From Bacillus sp. V3-13 (GTDB lineage Bacteria; Bacillota; Bacilli; Bacillales; Cytobacillaceae): a stretch of 64,000 nucleotides of DNA. Positions 8,631 to 16,821 of the stretch are shown one piece after another. How positions within the stretch are numbered: position 1 is the stretch's first letter; each line of letters opens with the position of its first letter. A program made the translations under genes and the position numbers. The notes under the pieces were generated by a model. That model saw only the letters and a program-made list of their open reading frames with translations, was not told where the DNA came from and made no database searches. Location: contig NZ_PGUZ01000012.1 in NCBI RefSeq assembly GCF_002860165.1, positions 1 through 64,000 on the forward strand, given 5' to 3'.

Positions 8631-9635
8631 GTGAAAAAAAAGTTATTGAGAGTTGCTGCCATTGCCGGGATCTTCTTTATGTCTTTGAACGGAGCAGCAA
8701 GTGCCAGTGAAATTTCTTACAATGTTAAGTCCGGTGATACGCTTTGGAAAATCTCTAAAAGTCATAATGTTTCGGTCAACGATTTAAGAGTATGGAATAA
8801 TCTATCAGGCTCTCTTATCTACGCAGGACAAAAACTTACGATTGCCACTCCAAGCAACAATACACAACCCTCAACAGTAACAGCTTCAGGAAACACCTAT
8901 ATTGTGAAATCCGGCGATACATTATGGGGAATTGCAAATGCCCATGGAATTTCTGTGAGTGAATTAAAAAACATGAATAACTTGCAGAAGGATATGATTC
9001 AGCCAGGGCAAACACTTCAGGTAACAGGAACTCATGTTGCTTCCAGCGTGCCAGTAACCAATGTTTCTTCAAACGGAACTTACCGTGTTCAAGCTGGAGA
9101 TACATTGTCGAAAATTGCAGTTCGCCATCAGATATCGCTGTCACAATTAAAAGCGATCAATAATTTAAGCTCCGATTTAGTTCGCGTAGGCCAGGTTTTA
9201 AAGGTAAGCAACCAGGGAACAGCATCAGCTCCGGTAGCGGTTCAGCCGGTGCAACAAGTGGCTTCGGTCACAAACAATAGTGTAGACAGATTGATTTCTG
9301 AAGCAAAAAAATACATCGGATCTCCATACAAATGGGGCGGAAGTGCACCATCCGGATTTGATTGCAGCGGATACTTAAATTTTGTGTTTAACAAGGTTGG
9401 TGTTTCTATTCCAAGAACTGTAGCTTCAATCTGGAACGCTACAGCGAGCATATCCTCTCCTCGTGCTGGAGATATCGTCTTTTTTGAAACATACAAATCC
9501 GGTCCGTCACATGCAGGGATCTATCTTGGAAATAACAAGTTTATTCACGCCGGTTCATCCAGAGGCGTAGAAATAAGTGATTTGAATAATTCATACTGGA
9601 AACCTCGTTATTTAGGTGCAAAAACAGCATTTTAA
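8631..9635 (+). CDS. LysM-NlpC/P60 peptidoglycan endopeptidase (LytE/LytF/CwlS type)
   Basis: A 334-residue secreted D,L-endopeptidase cutting between D-Glu and meso-DAP. It has a signal peptide (residues 1-25, AxA-like cleavage), three LysM wall-binding repeats (about 29-71, 89-131, 150-192, each starting with Y-x-V-x-x-GDTL), a Ser/Thr/Pro-Val linker, and a C-terminal NlpC/P60 domain (about 218-334). The catalytic Cys245 lies in FDCSGY, with His294 (SHAGIYLG) and His306. Translation starts at GTG 8631 behind AGGAAG-like bases. The architecture matches B. subtilis CwlS/LytE. A terminator follows directly. Confidence 0.9.
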   Translation: MKKKLLRVAAIAGIFFMSLNGAASASEISYNVKSGDTLWKISKSHNVSVNDLRVWNNLSGSLIYAGQKLTIATPSNNTQPSTVTASGNTYIVKSGDTLWGIANAHGISVSELKNMNNLQKDMIQPGQTLQVTGTHVASSVPVTNVSSNGTYRVQAGDTLSKIAVRHQISLSQLKAINNLSSDLVRVGQVLKVSNQGTASAPVAVQPVQQVASVTNNSVDRLISEAKKYIGSPYKWGGSAPSGFDCSGYLNFVFNKVGVSIPRTVASIWNATASISSPRAGDIVFFETYKSGPSHAGIYLGNNKFIHAGSSRGVEISDLNNSYWKPRYLGAKTAF

Positions 9636-9662
9636 TAGAATATACCCTGTACTATGAATCTG

Positions 9663-9687
9663 AAACCTCCTTTTTTGGAGGTTTTTT
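9663..9687 (+). terminator. Terminator after the LysM hydrolase gene
   Basis: AAACCTCC (9663-9670) and GGAGGTTT (9677-9684) form the stem and a T-run follows. Confidence 0.85.
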
Positions 9688-9825
9688 ACTTTCGGGAAAA
9701 ATCCTTGCAAAAGATACACTTTAAACAATGAAAGATTTAAAGATTCTGCATAGTGCAGCAACAATTCATTGTGATAAGATGATATGATAAGTATACATAT
9801 ATGCTCGAGAACTATCGGAGGAAAC

Positions 9826-11244
9826 ATGCTAAAGTCTACCCTATTTAGAGAAGTTTTTTACCAGTCACGGATTCCGCAGGAACTGTATGCGATTGAGTCG
9901 CAGGTTCGAATATTCAATCAGGCGTTTTTCGATTATGTTGGCTACACAAACGAAGACTTGTTGGAGAAGTCCCGCCAAGATATTCAGCATCCAGATGACT
10001 CTGGCAATGATTTGAATTTAATAGATGATCTTATAGCAGGAAAAAGGATCGAATATAAAGTTAACAAAAGATATATTACGAAAACTGGACAGATTGTACA
10101 CGGAAATGTCCACGCATCGCTTATAACCGAAGAAGCATCGGGGCAACGGTATATATTATGGCAAATCTTTGATGCAACGGAACAGGTTTTAGTCGAAACG
10201 GCCCGGAGGAAAAGTGAAGAAAAATATCGGCTTATCGCGGAACATTCCTCCGATATGATCGTTGTTCACAGAGTGGACAGTTCATATCTCTACGTGTCTC
10301 CATCTATGGAAACGATTCTCGGTTACAAACCGCATGATGTTTATGGAACAAATCCATATGAGTTTATCCATGAAGAAGACAAACCCCATGTGTGGGAAGT
10401 GCACAGCGGGGTACTGAACGGGAAAGATTCCGGCCTGGCCACTTACCGCTACAAACACAAAAATGGCACTTATCTATGGGTAGAATCAACGATTAAAGCA
10501 GTTTATGATGAAGAAACCGGGGAGCTGCGCGAACTAATATCCATATCCAGGGATATTCAACAGCGGATTGAAACGAATGAACTGTTAAGAAAATCGGAAA
10601 AATTGGCTGTAGTCGGGCAGATGGCCGCAGCTGTTGCCCATGAGATTCGGAATCCCCTGACACCTATTAAAGGGTTTATCCAGCTATTATCAGCAGATAA
10701 AGACGGATTTAATCCGGCGTTTATTACGATTATTTTGAATGAATTAAACCGCATCGATAACATTATTTCCGAATTTTTATCCATGGCAAAGCCGCATCGT
10801 GAAAAAATGGTTACCCTGGATGCCGCTGAATTGGTCAAACAAGTTGTTCAGCTTCTTCAGCCGGAAGCGATTCTGCAAAACAAGGAAATCTTTCTCACTA
10901 TTACGGATGACCTTCCAGCCATTCATGGTGACGCCAATTCGCTTAAGCAGGTGTTTATCAATATTATCCAAAATGCTCTTGAAGCACTCCCGGAAATGGG
11001 TACAGTTCATGTTTCTGCGCATACGGTGGATCATGAGCTTTGTTTTAAAATTGTCGATAACGGCACGGGCATGCCGAAAGAAAGATTAGCCAACATTGGA
11101 GAGCCCTTTTATTCTACAAAGGAAAAAGGAACCGGGCTTGGTTTGATGACTTCTTTTCGCATTATTGAAAATCATCAAGGCCGGATCGAAATAGACAGCG
11201 ATGAGGGGATTGGCACGGCGGTGTCGATATTCTTGCCGTACTAG
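9826..11244 (+). CDS. PAS-domain sensor histidine kinase (sporulation kinase KinA/KinE-like)
   Basis: About 472 residues with no membrane segment. It has two PAS domains (about 20-140 and 145-260, the second with the PAC signature YLWVESTIKAVYDEETGELREL), a HisKA domain with phospho-acceptor AHEIRNPLTPIKGFIQLL, and a HATPase domain (N box IIQNALEAL, G1 DNGTGM, G2 GTGLGL). The AHEIRNPLTxIKGFxQLL block is characteristic of Bacillus kinases that feed Spo0F in the sporulation phosphorelay; this assignment is by family resemblance. The open frame extends to 9784, but CGGAGG at 9816-9821 points to ATG 9826. No response regulator is adjacent, as expected for an orphan phosphorelay kinase. Confidence 0.85.
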   Translation: MLKSTLFREVFYQSRIPQELYAIESQVRIFNQAFFDYVGYTNEDLLEKSRQDIQHPDDSGNDLNLIDDLIAGKRIEYKVNKRYITKTGQIVHGNVHASLITEEASGQRYILWQIFDATEQVLVETARRKSEEKYRLIAEHSSDMIVVHRVDSSYLYVSPSMETILGYKPHDVYGTNPYEFIHEEDKPHVWEVHSGVLNGKDSGLATYRYKHKNGTYLWVESTIKAVYDEETGELRELISISRDIQQRIETNELLRKSEKLAVVGQMAAAVAHEIRNPLTPIKGFIQLLSADKDGFNPAFITIILNELNRIDNIISEFLSMAKPHREKMVTLDAAELVKQVVQLLQPEAILQNKEIFLTITDDLPAIHGDANSLKQVFINIIQNALEALPEMGTVHVSAHTVDHELCFKIVDNGTGMPKERLANIGEPFYSTKEKGTGLGLMTSFRIIENHQGRIEIDSDEGIGTAVSIFLPY

Positions 11245-11249
11245 CAGGG

Positions 11250-11307
11250 AAAAGGGGCTGAAGCCAAAAAGTCACCTTACGTAACCTTTTGGGCTGGCCC
11301 CTTTTTG
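11250..11307 (+). terminator. Terminator after the PAS kinase gene
   Basis: AAAGGGGC plus GCC-AAAA on the left arm pair with TTTTGGGC plus GGCCCCTTT on the right, followed by T residues. Confidence 0.75.
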
Positions 11308-11363
11308 TTTGAAAGCCCTTTTTATTATGATAAAGTGAAAACAAACTATAAAGTAATAGCTAA

Positions 11364-11537
11364 AAAGATTTAAGGTGCTACGTTCAGGGTAAGGGGAATG
11401 GTGTTAACGTAACAGGAGTGCCGCAGGATAACCTTCCTTCTTACCTCTCAAAATATAAAGATGCTAAGTATGAAAATGTAGGCGGTTTAATCTCAGTTTC
11501 CGAAATGGTGAAAGAAATCGAAAAAGGGATGAATTAA
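11364..11537 (+). pseudogene. 3'-terminal remnant of an unidentified gene
   Basis: An open frame without a start codon or ribosome binding site reads ...GVPQDNLPSYLSKYK..., continues to EMVKEIEKGMN and stops at 11535-11537. It looks like the C-terminal 50-60 residues of a cytosolic protein of unknown family. It ends exactly where the ZIP-like frame begins, so the two were probably joined by recombination. Confidence 0.45.
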
Positions 11538-12109
11538 TTCCATCTACTTTAAAGCTCTCAAATATGTTTGTATTGACCTTTGGAATTTTACTGGGGATAG
11601 TAGCTCTTACTTTTTTAGAAATGAGTTTACCACATATAGAAGTTGATCACACGCCTCATTCTTCTCAACAAGCAAGACCACTTCTATTAATAGCTGCTAT
11701 GGCTATACATAACATTCCAGAAGGGATTTCGGTAGGAGTTAGCTATGCTAGTCAATACGACGGTTTAGGATCGCTTGTTTCGTTTTCTATAGGCCTACAA
11801 AACATACCGGAAGGATTTCTGGTTTGCCTATTTTTAGTTGCAAATCAAATTCCAAAGCTTGCTGCTTTTTTGTATACAGCTTTTACGGGAGCAATTGAAC
11901 TTGTTTCATCTTTTATCGGCCTGCAGTTAACTGATCAATATCTTAATGATGTTCCATATGGATTAGCGTTTGCAGCCGGTGCAATGCTTTTCGTTGTATA
12001 TAAAGAGTTAATTCCTGAAAGCCATGGAGATGGAAACGAACGATCAGCAACATTTTCTTTTGTGATTGGATTATTAACCATGATTTTTATTACTGACTGG
12101 TCCAAGTAA
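11531..12109 (+). pseudogene. 5'-truncated ZIP family divalent metal transporter
   Basis: Clear ZIP signatures are present: HNIPEGISVG and QNIPEGFLV, the paired metal-binding helices, followed by TM helices ending in IGLLTMIFITDWSK. The ATG at 11564 has no ribosome binding site. The ZIP-like frame runs in register upstream to about 11531 (ELIPSTLKLSN, the end of the second helix in ZIP proteins), where it meets the foreign remnant. About 190 residues remain of a usual 240-270, lacking the first helices. Family members import zinc, iron or manganese; this copy is probably non-functional. Confidence 0.7.
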
Positions 12110-12165
12110 CCCTGATCGATTACGAAAAGTTAGTGTTGAACAATAGTACATTTATTACACAGTAT

Positions 12166-12203
12166 GGGATTAATACTCATTCATTGAGTTTAATCCCTTT
12201 TTT
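12166..12203 (+). terminator. Terminator after the ZIP fragment
   Basis: GGGATTAA-ACTCA (from 12166) pairs with TGAGT-TTAATCCC (ending 12197), followed by a T-run. Confidence 0.8.
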
Positions 12204-12240
12204 ATTGTGGTTATTGTCGAAAAATTGTTTTTATTTTTTA

Positions 12241-12270
12241 TTGACCTACTTCGCTGGTATAGGGTAACAT
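12241..12270 (+). promoter_or_regulatory. Putative sigma-A promoter of the metal ABC operon
   Basis: -35 TTGACC (12241-12246), an 18-bp spacer and -10 TAACAT (12265-12270), immediately followed by the inverted repeat at 12274. Confidence 0.5.
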
Positions 12271-12273
12271 AAA

Positions 12274-12289
12274 GTTGCGCTAAAGCAAA
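12274..12289. promoter_or_regulatory. MntR-type operator GTTGCGCTAAAGCAAA
   Basis: Half-sites TTGC and GCAA are separated by 6 bp, the geometry of Bacillus MntR boxes (TTTGC-N6-GCAAA). It lies just downstream of the -10, where binding would block transcription. A second TTGCGCTAAA half-box lies at 12338-12347, next to the ribosome binding site. An MntR-like gene closes the operon. Confidence 0.55.
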
Positions 12290-12362
12290 ACATTTTACTA
12301 TATATAAAAAACATAGTGATAGATAAAAAAATTGTAATTGCGCTAAATAGGAGGGATCAATA

Positions 12363-13298
12363 ATGGTTCAAACCATGAGAAAATTTGCGATTGTTTGTCT
12401 AGCAGTGTTTTCAATAGTCGGATGTGCAACTTCTGAAGTTTCAAATGAAGAAAAAGACCAAGGGAAAATCCGTGTGACAACTACAATTGGAATGATTAAT
12501 GACATCGTTAAAAATGTTGGAGGTGAGCACGTAGAAGCAATAGGATTAATGAAATCCGGAGTTGATCCACATCTATATAAAGCCTCTCAAGGAGATATCA
12601 GGAAATTAGATAGCGCAGATATGATTTTTTATAATGGATTGCATTTAGAAGGAAAAATGGTTGATATTTTTGAAAAAATGGCAAAGGAAAAGCCAACAAT
12701 TGCAGTTACGAAAAACATTCCTGAAGAAAAATTTCTGTCTCCAGACGATGGATCCGAAGGGCACGACCCTCATGTATGGTTTAATGTTAAACATTGGATT
12801 TCAGCAACAGAAACGGTAGAGAAAGAACTGTCAAAGTTTGACCCGGATCATGCCGAAGACTATAAACAAAATGCCGAGAAATATATTGAAAAATTAACAG
12901 AGCTTGATAAGTATGCAAAAGAACAAATAGCATCTATCCCTGAACAATCTCGTGTATTAGTTACTGCACATGATGCCTTCAGTTATTTTGGAGAGGCATA
13001 TGATATTAAAGTTATGGGGCTTCAAGGCATTAGTACTGCCTCAGAGTATGGTTCAAAAGACGTTAGTGAATTAAGAGATTACCTTGTTGAAAATAAAATT
13101 AAAGCTGTCTTTGTTGAATCAAGTGTCCCTAAAAAAGCGATAGAAGCTGTTATTGAAGGAGCGAAAGAAAAAGGGCATGATGTCAACATTGGTGGAGAAC
13201 TCTTTTCTGATGCAATGGGAGAGGAAGGAACTGAGGAAGGTACTTATTTAGGTATGGTTAGACACAATGTAGACACCATCGTTAGTGCATTGAAATAA
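12363..13298 (+). CDS. Metal ABC transporter substrate-binding lipoprotein (TroA/MntA type)
   Basis: A 311-residue cluster A-I binding protein. It has a lipoprotein signal with lipobox SIVGC (Cys21). The expected metal ligands are all present: His70 (VDPHLYK), His137 (HDPHVWF), His203 (VTAHDAFSYF) and Asp283 (ELFSDAMG). This HHHD set is TroA-like and can carry Mn, Zn or Fe, so specificity cannot be read from it alone. No His-rich loop typical of ZnuA is seen. The start ATG 12363 follows GGAGGG. It is the first gene of a five-gene operon with ATPase, two permeases and a regulator. Confidence 0.88.
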   Translation: MVQTMRKFAIVCLAVFSIVGCATSEVSNEEKDQGKIRVTTTIGMINDIVKNVGGEHVEAIGLMKSGVDPHLYKASQGDIRKLDSADMIFYNGLHLEGKMVDIFEKMAKEKPTIAVTKNIPEEKFLSPDDGSEGHDPHVWFNVKHWISATETVEKELSKFDPDHAEDYKQNAEKYIEKLTELDKYAKEQIASIPEQSRVLVTAHDAFSYFGEAYDIKVMGLQGISTASEYGSKDVSELRDYLVENKIKAVFVESSVPKKAIEAVIEGAKEKGHDVNIGGELFSDAMGEEGTEEGTYLGMVRHNVDTIVSALK

Positions 13299-13314
13299 AG
13301 GAGATGGCTATTTT

Positions 13315-14067
13315 ATGACTTCACCACTTACTGTAAGGAACTTAGCGGCTGCTTATCAGAAAAAACCAGTTTTAGAGGATATTTCTTTTAGCATTCCAGA
13401 AGGAAAGCTCATCGGTATTATCGGACCGAACGGGGCAGGGAAATCGACACTTATTAAATCCATATTAGAATTGATTCCCCCAATTACTGGGGAAGTAGAA
13501 ATTTTTGGTGGTTCTTATAAACAAAATAGAAAAAGAGTAGGTTATGTTCCTCAACGGGAATCTGTAGATTGGGATTTTCCAACGGATGCTCTTGATGTCG
13601 TGACAATGGGGAGATATGGGCATTTAGGGTGGTTTAAACGTCCAGGTATTAAAGATAAAGAGATGGCATTGGAATGCTTAGATAAAGTCGGAATGAGTCA
13701 GTATGTAAACCGGCAAATCAGCCAGCTTTCAGGGGGACAGCAGCAACGTGTATTTTTAGCGAGAGCTTTGGTACAAGATGCTGATTTATATTTTATGGAT
13801 GAGCCGTTTGTTGGAGTTGATGCAGCTACAGAAAAAGCAATTATCGCACTCTTGATGAATTTAAAAAAGCAAGGAAAAACTGTTCTTGTCGTTCATCACG
13901 ACTTAAATACCGTAAAAGAATACTTTGATTGGATTATGCTTTTAAATGTGAAATTAATTGGAATTGGCCCTACGGAAGAATTGTTTACTAAGGATTATCT
14001 ACACAAGACATATGGTGGAAGCTTAACAGTGCTTGAATCAAACTCATCCCCAATCATTGTTAGTTGA
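13315..14067 (+). CDS. Metal ABC transporter ATP-binding protein (MntB/TroB type)
   Basis: 250 residues with a Walker A GPNGAGKST (about residues 36-44), Q-loop VPQRESVDWDFP, signature LSGGQQQR, Walker B LYFMDEP and H-loop VVHHDL. The VDWDFP segment after the Q-loop is typical of the manganese/zinc/iron A-I importers. It energises uptake at the inner face of the membrane. The gene begins 16 bp after the lipoprotein gene, and the next permease follows 9 bp later. Confidence 0.9.
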   Translation: MTSPLTVRNLAAAYQKKPVLEDISFSIPEGKLIGIIGPNGAGKSTLIKSILELIPPITGEVEIFGGSYKQNRKRVGYVPQRESVDWDFPTDALDVVTMGRYGHLGWFKRPGIKDKEMALECLDKVGMSQYVNRQISQLSGGQQQRVFLARALVQDADLYFMDEPFVGVDAATEKAIIALLMNLKKQGKTVLVVHHDLNTVKEYFDWIMLLNVKLIGIGPTEELFTKDYLHKTYGGSLTVLESNSSPIIVS

Positions 14068-14076
14068 GGTGATAGT

Positions 14077-15003
14077 ATGAATTGGTTTTCAATATTTTCA
14101 GATCCCAATACACAATGGATTTTAATGGGATCAATGCTTCTAGGGTTGAGCAGTGGTGTAATCGGAAGCTTTGCCTATTTACGAAAACAATCTTTAATGG
14201 GTGATGCATTGTCACATGCGGCTCTTCCTGGTATATGTATTGCATTTATGGTAACTGGAACAAAGTCAATATTTTTCTTTTTAATAGGTGCCATCATCGC
14301 GGGGATTTTAGCGACAGTTTTTATCAGTTATATTACGAGGAATTCTCGCATTAAACAAGACTCGGCTTTAGGGATTATTCTAACCGTTTTTTTTGGAGTT
14401 GGAATTGTCCTTTTAACGCAAATTCAACATAGTAATAGCGGAAATCAAAGTGGCTTAGATAAATTTCTTTTTGGCCATGCAGCATCCTTGATCCAAACAG
14501 ATGTTTACACAATTGCAGGTATTAGTGTTTTTCTTGTTGCCATTTCTTTCTTATTCTTTAAAGAATTTAAACTACTCTCTTTTGATCCTGATTTTGCAAA
14601 GGGAATAGGGCTTCCGACTTTATTGTTAGATCAATTTATTATGATGCTAATTGTTACGGCTGTAGTCATTGGAATTCAAGCTGTAGGTGTGGTTTTGATG
14701 GCAGCATTATTAATAACACCGGCTGTAGCAGCAAGGTATTGGACAGAAAAACTGCATGTTATGGTAATAGTCGCAGGATTATTTGGAGCTCTCAGTGGCT
14801 TTGCAGGTACAGTTATTAGTACGATGGCTAACAATCTTCCTACCGGTCCTCTTATTGTATTGTCAGCAACTGTATTATTTGTTGGTTCCATCGTGTTCGC
14901 TCCGTATCGAGGAGTGTTAGCAAAAAGCAGATTACGGCTTTCAGCAAAGAATGAATATAAAAATTGTTTCACTAACCAGAGAGTAAAGGAGAAATCCTTA
15001 TGA
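14077..15003 (+). CDS. Metal ABC transporter permease 1 (MntC/TroC type)
   Basis: 308 residues with eight or nine hydrophobic helices of the ABC-3 permease family. The conserved GVIGSFAYLRKQSLMGDALSHAALPG block is near the N-terminus, and QAVGVVLMAALLITPAVAARYWT in the middle is the coupling region. The C-terminal tail is hydrophilic. Its stop overlaps the start of the second permease by 4 bp, so the two are translationally coupled and probably form a heterodimeric channel. Confidence 0.9.
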   Translation: MNWFSIFSDPNTQWILMGSMLLGLSSGVIGSFAYLRKQSLMGDALSHAALPGICIAFMVTGTKSIFFFLIGAIIAGILATVFISYITRNSRIKQDSALGIILTVFFGVGIVLLTQIQHSNSGNQSGLDKFLFGHAASLIQTDVYTIAGISVFLVAISFLFFKEFKLLSFDPDFAKGIGLPTLLLDQFIMMLIVTAVVIGIQAVGVVLMAALLITPAVAARYWTEKLHVMVIVAGLFGALSGFAGTVISTMANNLPTGPLIVLSATVLFVGSIVFAPYRGVLAKSRLRLSAKNEYKNCFTNQRVKEKSL

Positions 15004-15878
15004 ATCACTTTTGGATAATATTGATTGGTGCTCTAGTAGGGGGATCCTGTAGCATCTTAGGATGTTTTCTGGTGTTAAGAAAAATGTCCATGATTGGGGA
15101 TGCCATCAGCCATTCGGTATTACCAGGAATTGTTGTTGCCTTTTTAATTAGTGGCTCAAGAGAATCGTTTATTATGATGTTTGGAGCTGCTGCTATAGGC
15201 TTAGTCACTGTATTTCTCATCCAGATGTTTCAGAACAGTGGGGTACAGTCAGATGCATCTATTGGAGTTGTATTTACAGCTTTATTTGCCATTGGAGTTG
15301 TTTTAATTAGTCTTTATACTAGGCAGGTAGATTTGGATTTAGACTGTGTTTTATACGGAGAAATTGCTTATGCACCATGGGACACTCTTCAAATTGGAGG
15401 ATATAGCGTCGGACCAAAAGCAGTTTGGGGGATTGGGGCAAGTTTCCTCATTAATGTTTTAGTCATTAGTGTATTTTATAAACAGTTTAAGATTAGCGCT
15501 TTTGACCCTGCAATGGCAGCGTTTTTAGGAATTCCAGTTATATTTTTCCATTATTTGTTGATGGGATTAGTTTCGATTTCCACAGTAGCTTCGTTTGAAA
15601 GTGTAGGCGCGATTTTGGTGGTAGGTATGATCATTGTTCCAGCTGCGACAGCCTATTTATTGACTGATCGACTGAGTATGATGATCGTTATCAGTATAGT
15701 CATAAGCATTGTTAGCTCAATACTAGGCTACTACTTTGCTTTTCTTCTTGATGCATCGATTGGAGGAACTATGGTTTCTGTTGCCGGAGTATTATTTTTA
15801 ATTGCATTGTTTTTCTCGCCAACACACGGAGTACTTGTCAAAAAGTGGAGACGAAATAAAATCATTACACAAATTTAA
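15000..15878 (+). CDS. Metal ABC transporter permease 2 (MntD/TroD type)
   Basis: A 292-residue paralogue of the preceding permease, with the same ABC-3 signature (SILGCFLVLRKMSMIGDAIS, then ESVGAILVVGMIIVPAATAYL). About eight membrane helices are visible. The start ATG 15000 overlaps the previous stop (ATGA-type) and has GGAG upstream. Two different permeases are usual in MntABCD and TroABCD systems. Confidence 0.9.
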   Translation: MNHFWIILIGALVGGSCSILGCFLVLRKMSMIGDAISHSVLPGIVVAFLISGSRESFIMMFGAAAIGLVTVFLIQMFQNSGVQSDASIGVVFTALFAIGVVLISLYTRQVDLDLDCVLYGEIAYAPWDTLQIGGYSVGPKAVWGIGASFLINVLVISVFYKQFKISAFDPAMAAFLGIPVIFFHYLLMGLVSISTVASFESVGAILVVGMIIVPAATAYLLTDRLSMMIVISIVISIVSSILGYYFAFLLDASIGGTMVSVAGVLFLIALFFSPTHGVLVKKWRRNKIITQI

Positions 15879-15908
15879 TGTTGATATTAAATGTAAGGGG
15901 ATGTTTAA

Positions 15909-16286
15909 ATGGCATCACCAAGTGAAGAAAAGTATCTGGAGGAAATTTATTACGCCGTTCTTAAAAATGGTTATACAAGCGTTACCGAAATGGCCATTTC
16001 TTTGAATGTATCCGTTTCCTCCGTAACAAAAATGGTTCAAAAGCTGAGCAAAGAGGGATATCTTTATTACAAAAGATATGAAAAAATTAGAATGACAGAA
16101 AAAGGACTGTTAAAAGGGGAAACATTAGCATACAACCATCAAATATTGGAGGAGTTTTTTCATCTAATCGAACTCGATAAGGATCAAATCCCTCAAGAAG
16201 TAGCAAATATCGAATATCATATAAGTGGGAATGCAGTATCCAAAATTAGAGATTTTATAAGTAAAGAAAAATATGAAGTTAATTGA
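15909..16286 (+). CDS. MntR/DtxR-family metalloregulator with altered metal ligands
   Basis: 125 residues aligning without gaps to B. subtilis MntR (142) over the first 104 positions: winged helix (residues 5-70, SVSSVTKMVQKLSKEGYLYY) and dimerisation domain. Of the six MntR ligands, Glu11, His77 and Glu102 are kept. Asp8 is Lys8, Glu99 is Ala99 and His103 is Tyr103. The C-terminal helix is shorter. It lies 30 bp after the second permease and is preceded by GGGGATG, so it is the last gene of the importer operon and probably autoregulates through the operator at 12274. It may sense another metal or have a single site. Confidence 0.82.
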   Translation: MASPSEEKYLEEIYYAVLKNGYTSVTEMAISLNVSVSSVTKMVQKLSKEGYLYYKRYEKIRMTEKGLLKGETLAYNHQILEEFFHLIELDKDQIPQEVANIEYHISGNAVSKIRDFISKEKYEVN

Positions 16287-16821
16287 TTGATGTATCTTTA
16301 TGATGAAAAAGAGATTAGGATACACATACCCCTGTCAACTAAAAAAAAGAGCAACTAAGCTTCGGCCTTTTCTCGAAATTCAATCGGGGAGAGGCCGTTA
16401 AATTTTTCTTGAAAAACGTTCGTAATTGTAAGATTGAATATATTCTTGAGTAGTTTGAAATATATCCTTATACTTTTTAAGGCTTTATCAAATATATCCT
16501 TTCTGTTTTTAAAATAGAGAGTCACTCGGCATCTCCTTTTTGTCGTGCAAACAGTTATGTTCAGAAAAAAAGTAGTGGGATAGATGATATACAAATTACA
16601 AGGAGCAATTCGTAAAAGGTATTTATAATAAGAGAAAAAATCGATAACTAATCCCTTTTTCTAGCTTTCAGTCCAAAGTTACAACGTTCATGCCTTCTCG
16701 AAGTTAAAGGTCTTGTACATATTATCATAAATAAAAACATATTAATTGAACAAAGAATTATTCTTCATGTTATAAGATTATATAATAACGAAGGTAGAGT
16801 ATATCGGGGGAATGATCCAGT
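16287..16821. other. Long AT-rich intergenic region with an IS scrap
   Basis: Apart from the IS3-type remnant at about 16334-16420 no gene is supported. A TTGAAC (16746-16751) and TATAAG/TATAAT boxes (16771-16786) may form the promoter of the following permease gene; spacing is poor, so this is tentative. Confidence 0.45.
16334..16420 (-). mobile_element. 3' end remnant of an IS3-family (IS150-type) element
   Basis: Read on the minus strand, the frame QEKFNGLSPIEFREKAEA followed by a stop matches the typical C-terminus of IS3/IS150 OrfB transposases (KLKGLSPVEYR type). Just beyond the stop is TTAGTTGACA, resembling an IS terminal repeat. The rest of the transposase is gone and the upstream frame is unrelated. 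It marks a past insertion and deletion next to the metal operon. Confidence 0.6.

Noticed and set aside
16600-16821. Zur box before the permease/TIGR03943 pair
   Set aside because: No TCGTAAT-N-ATTACGA-like palindrome was found.
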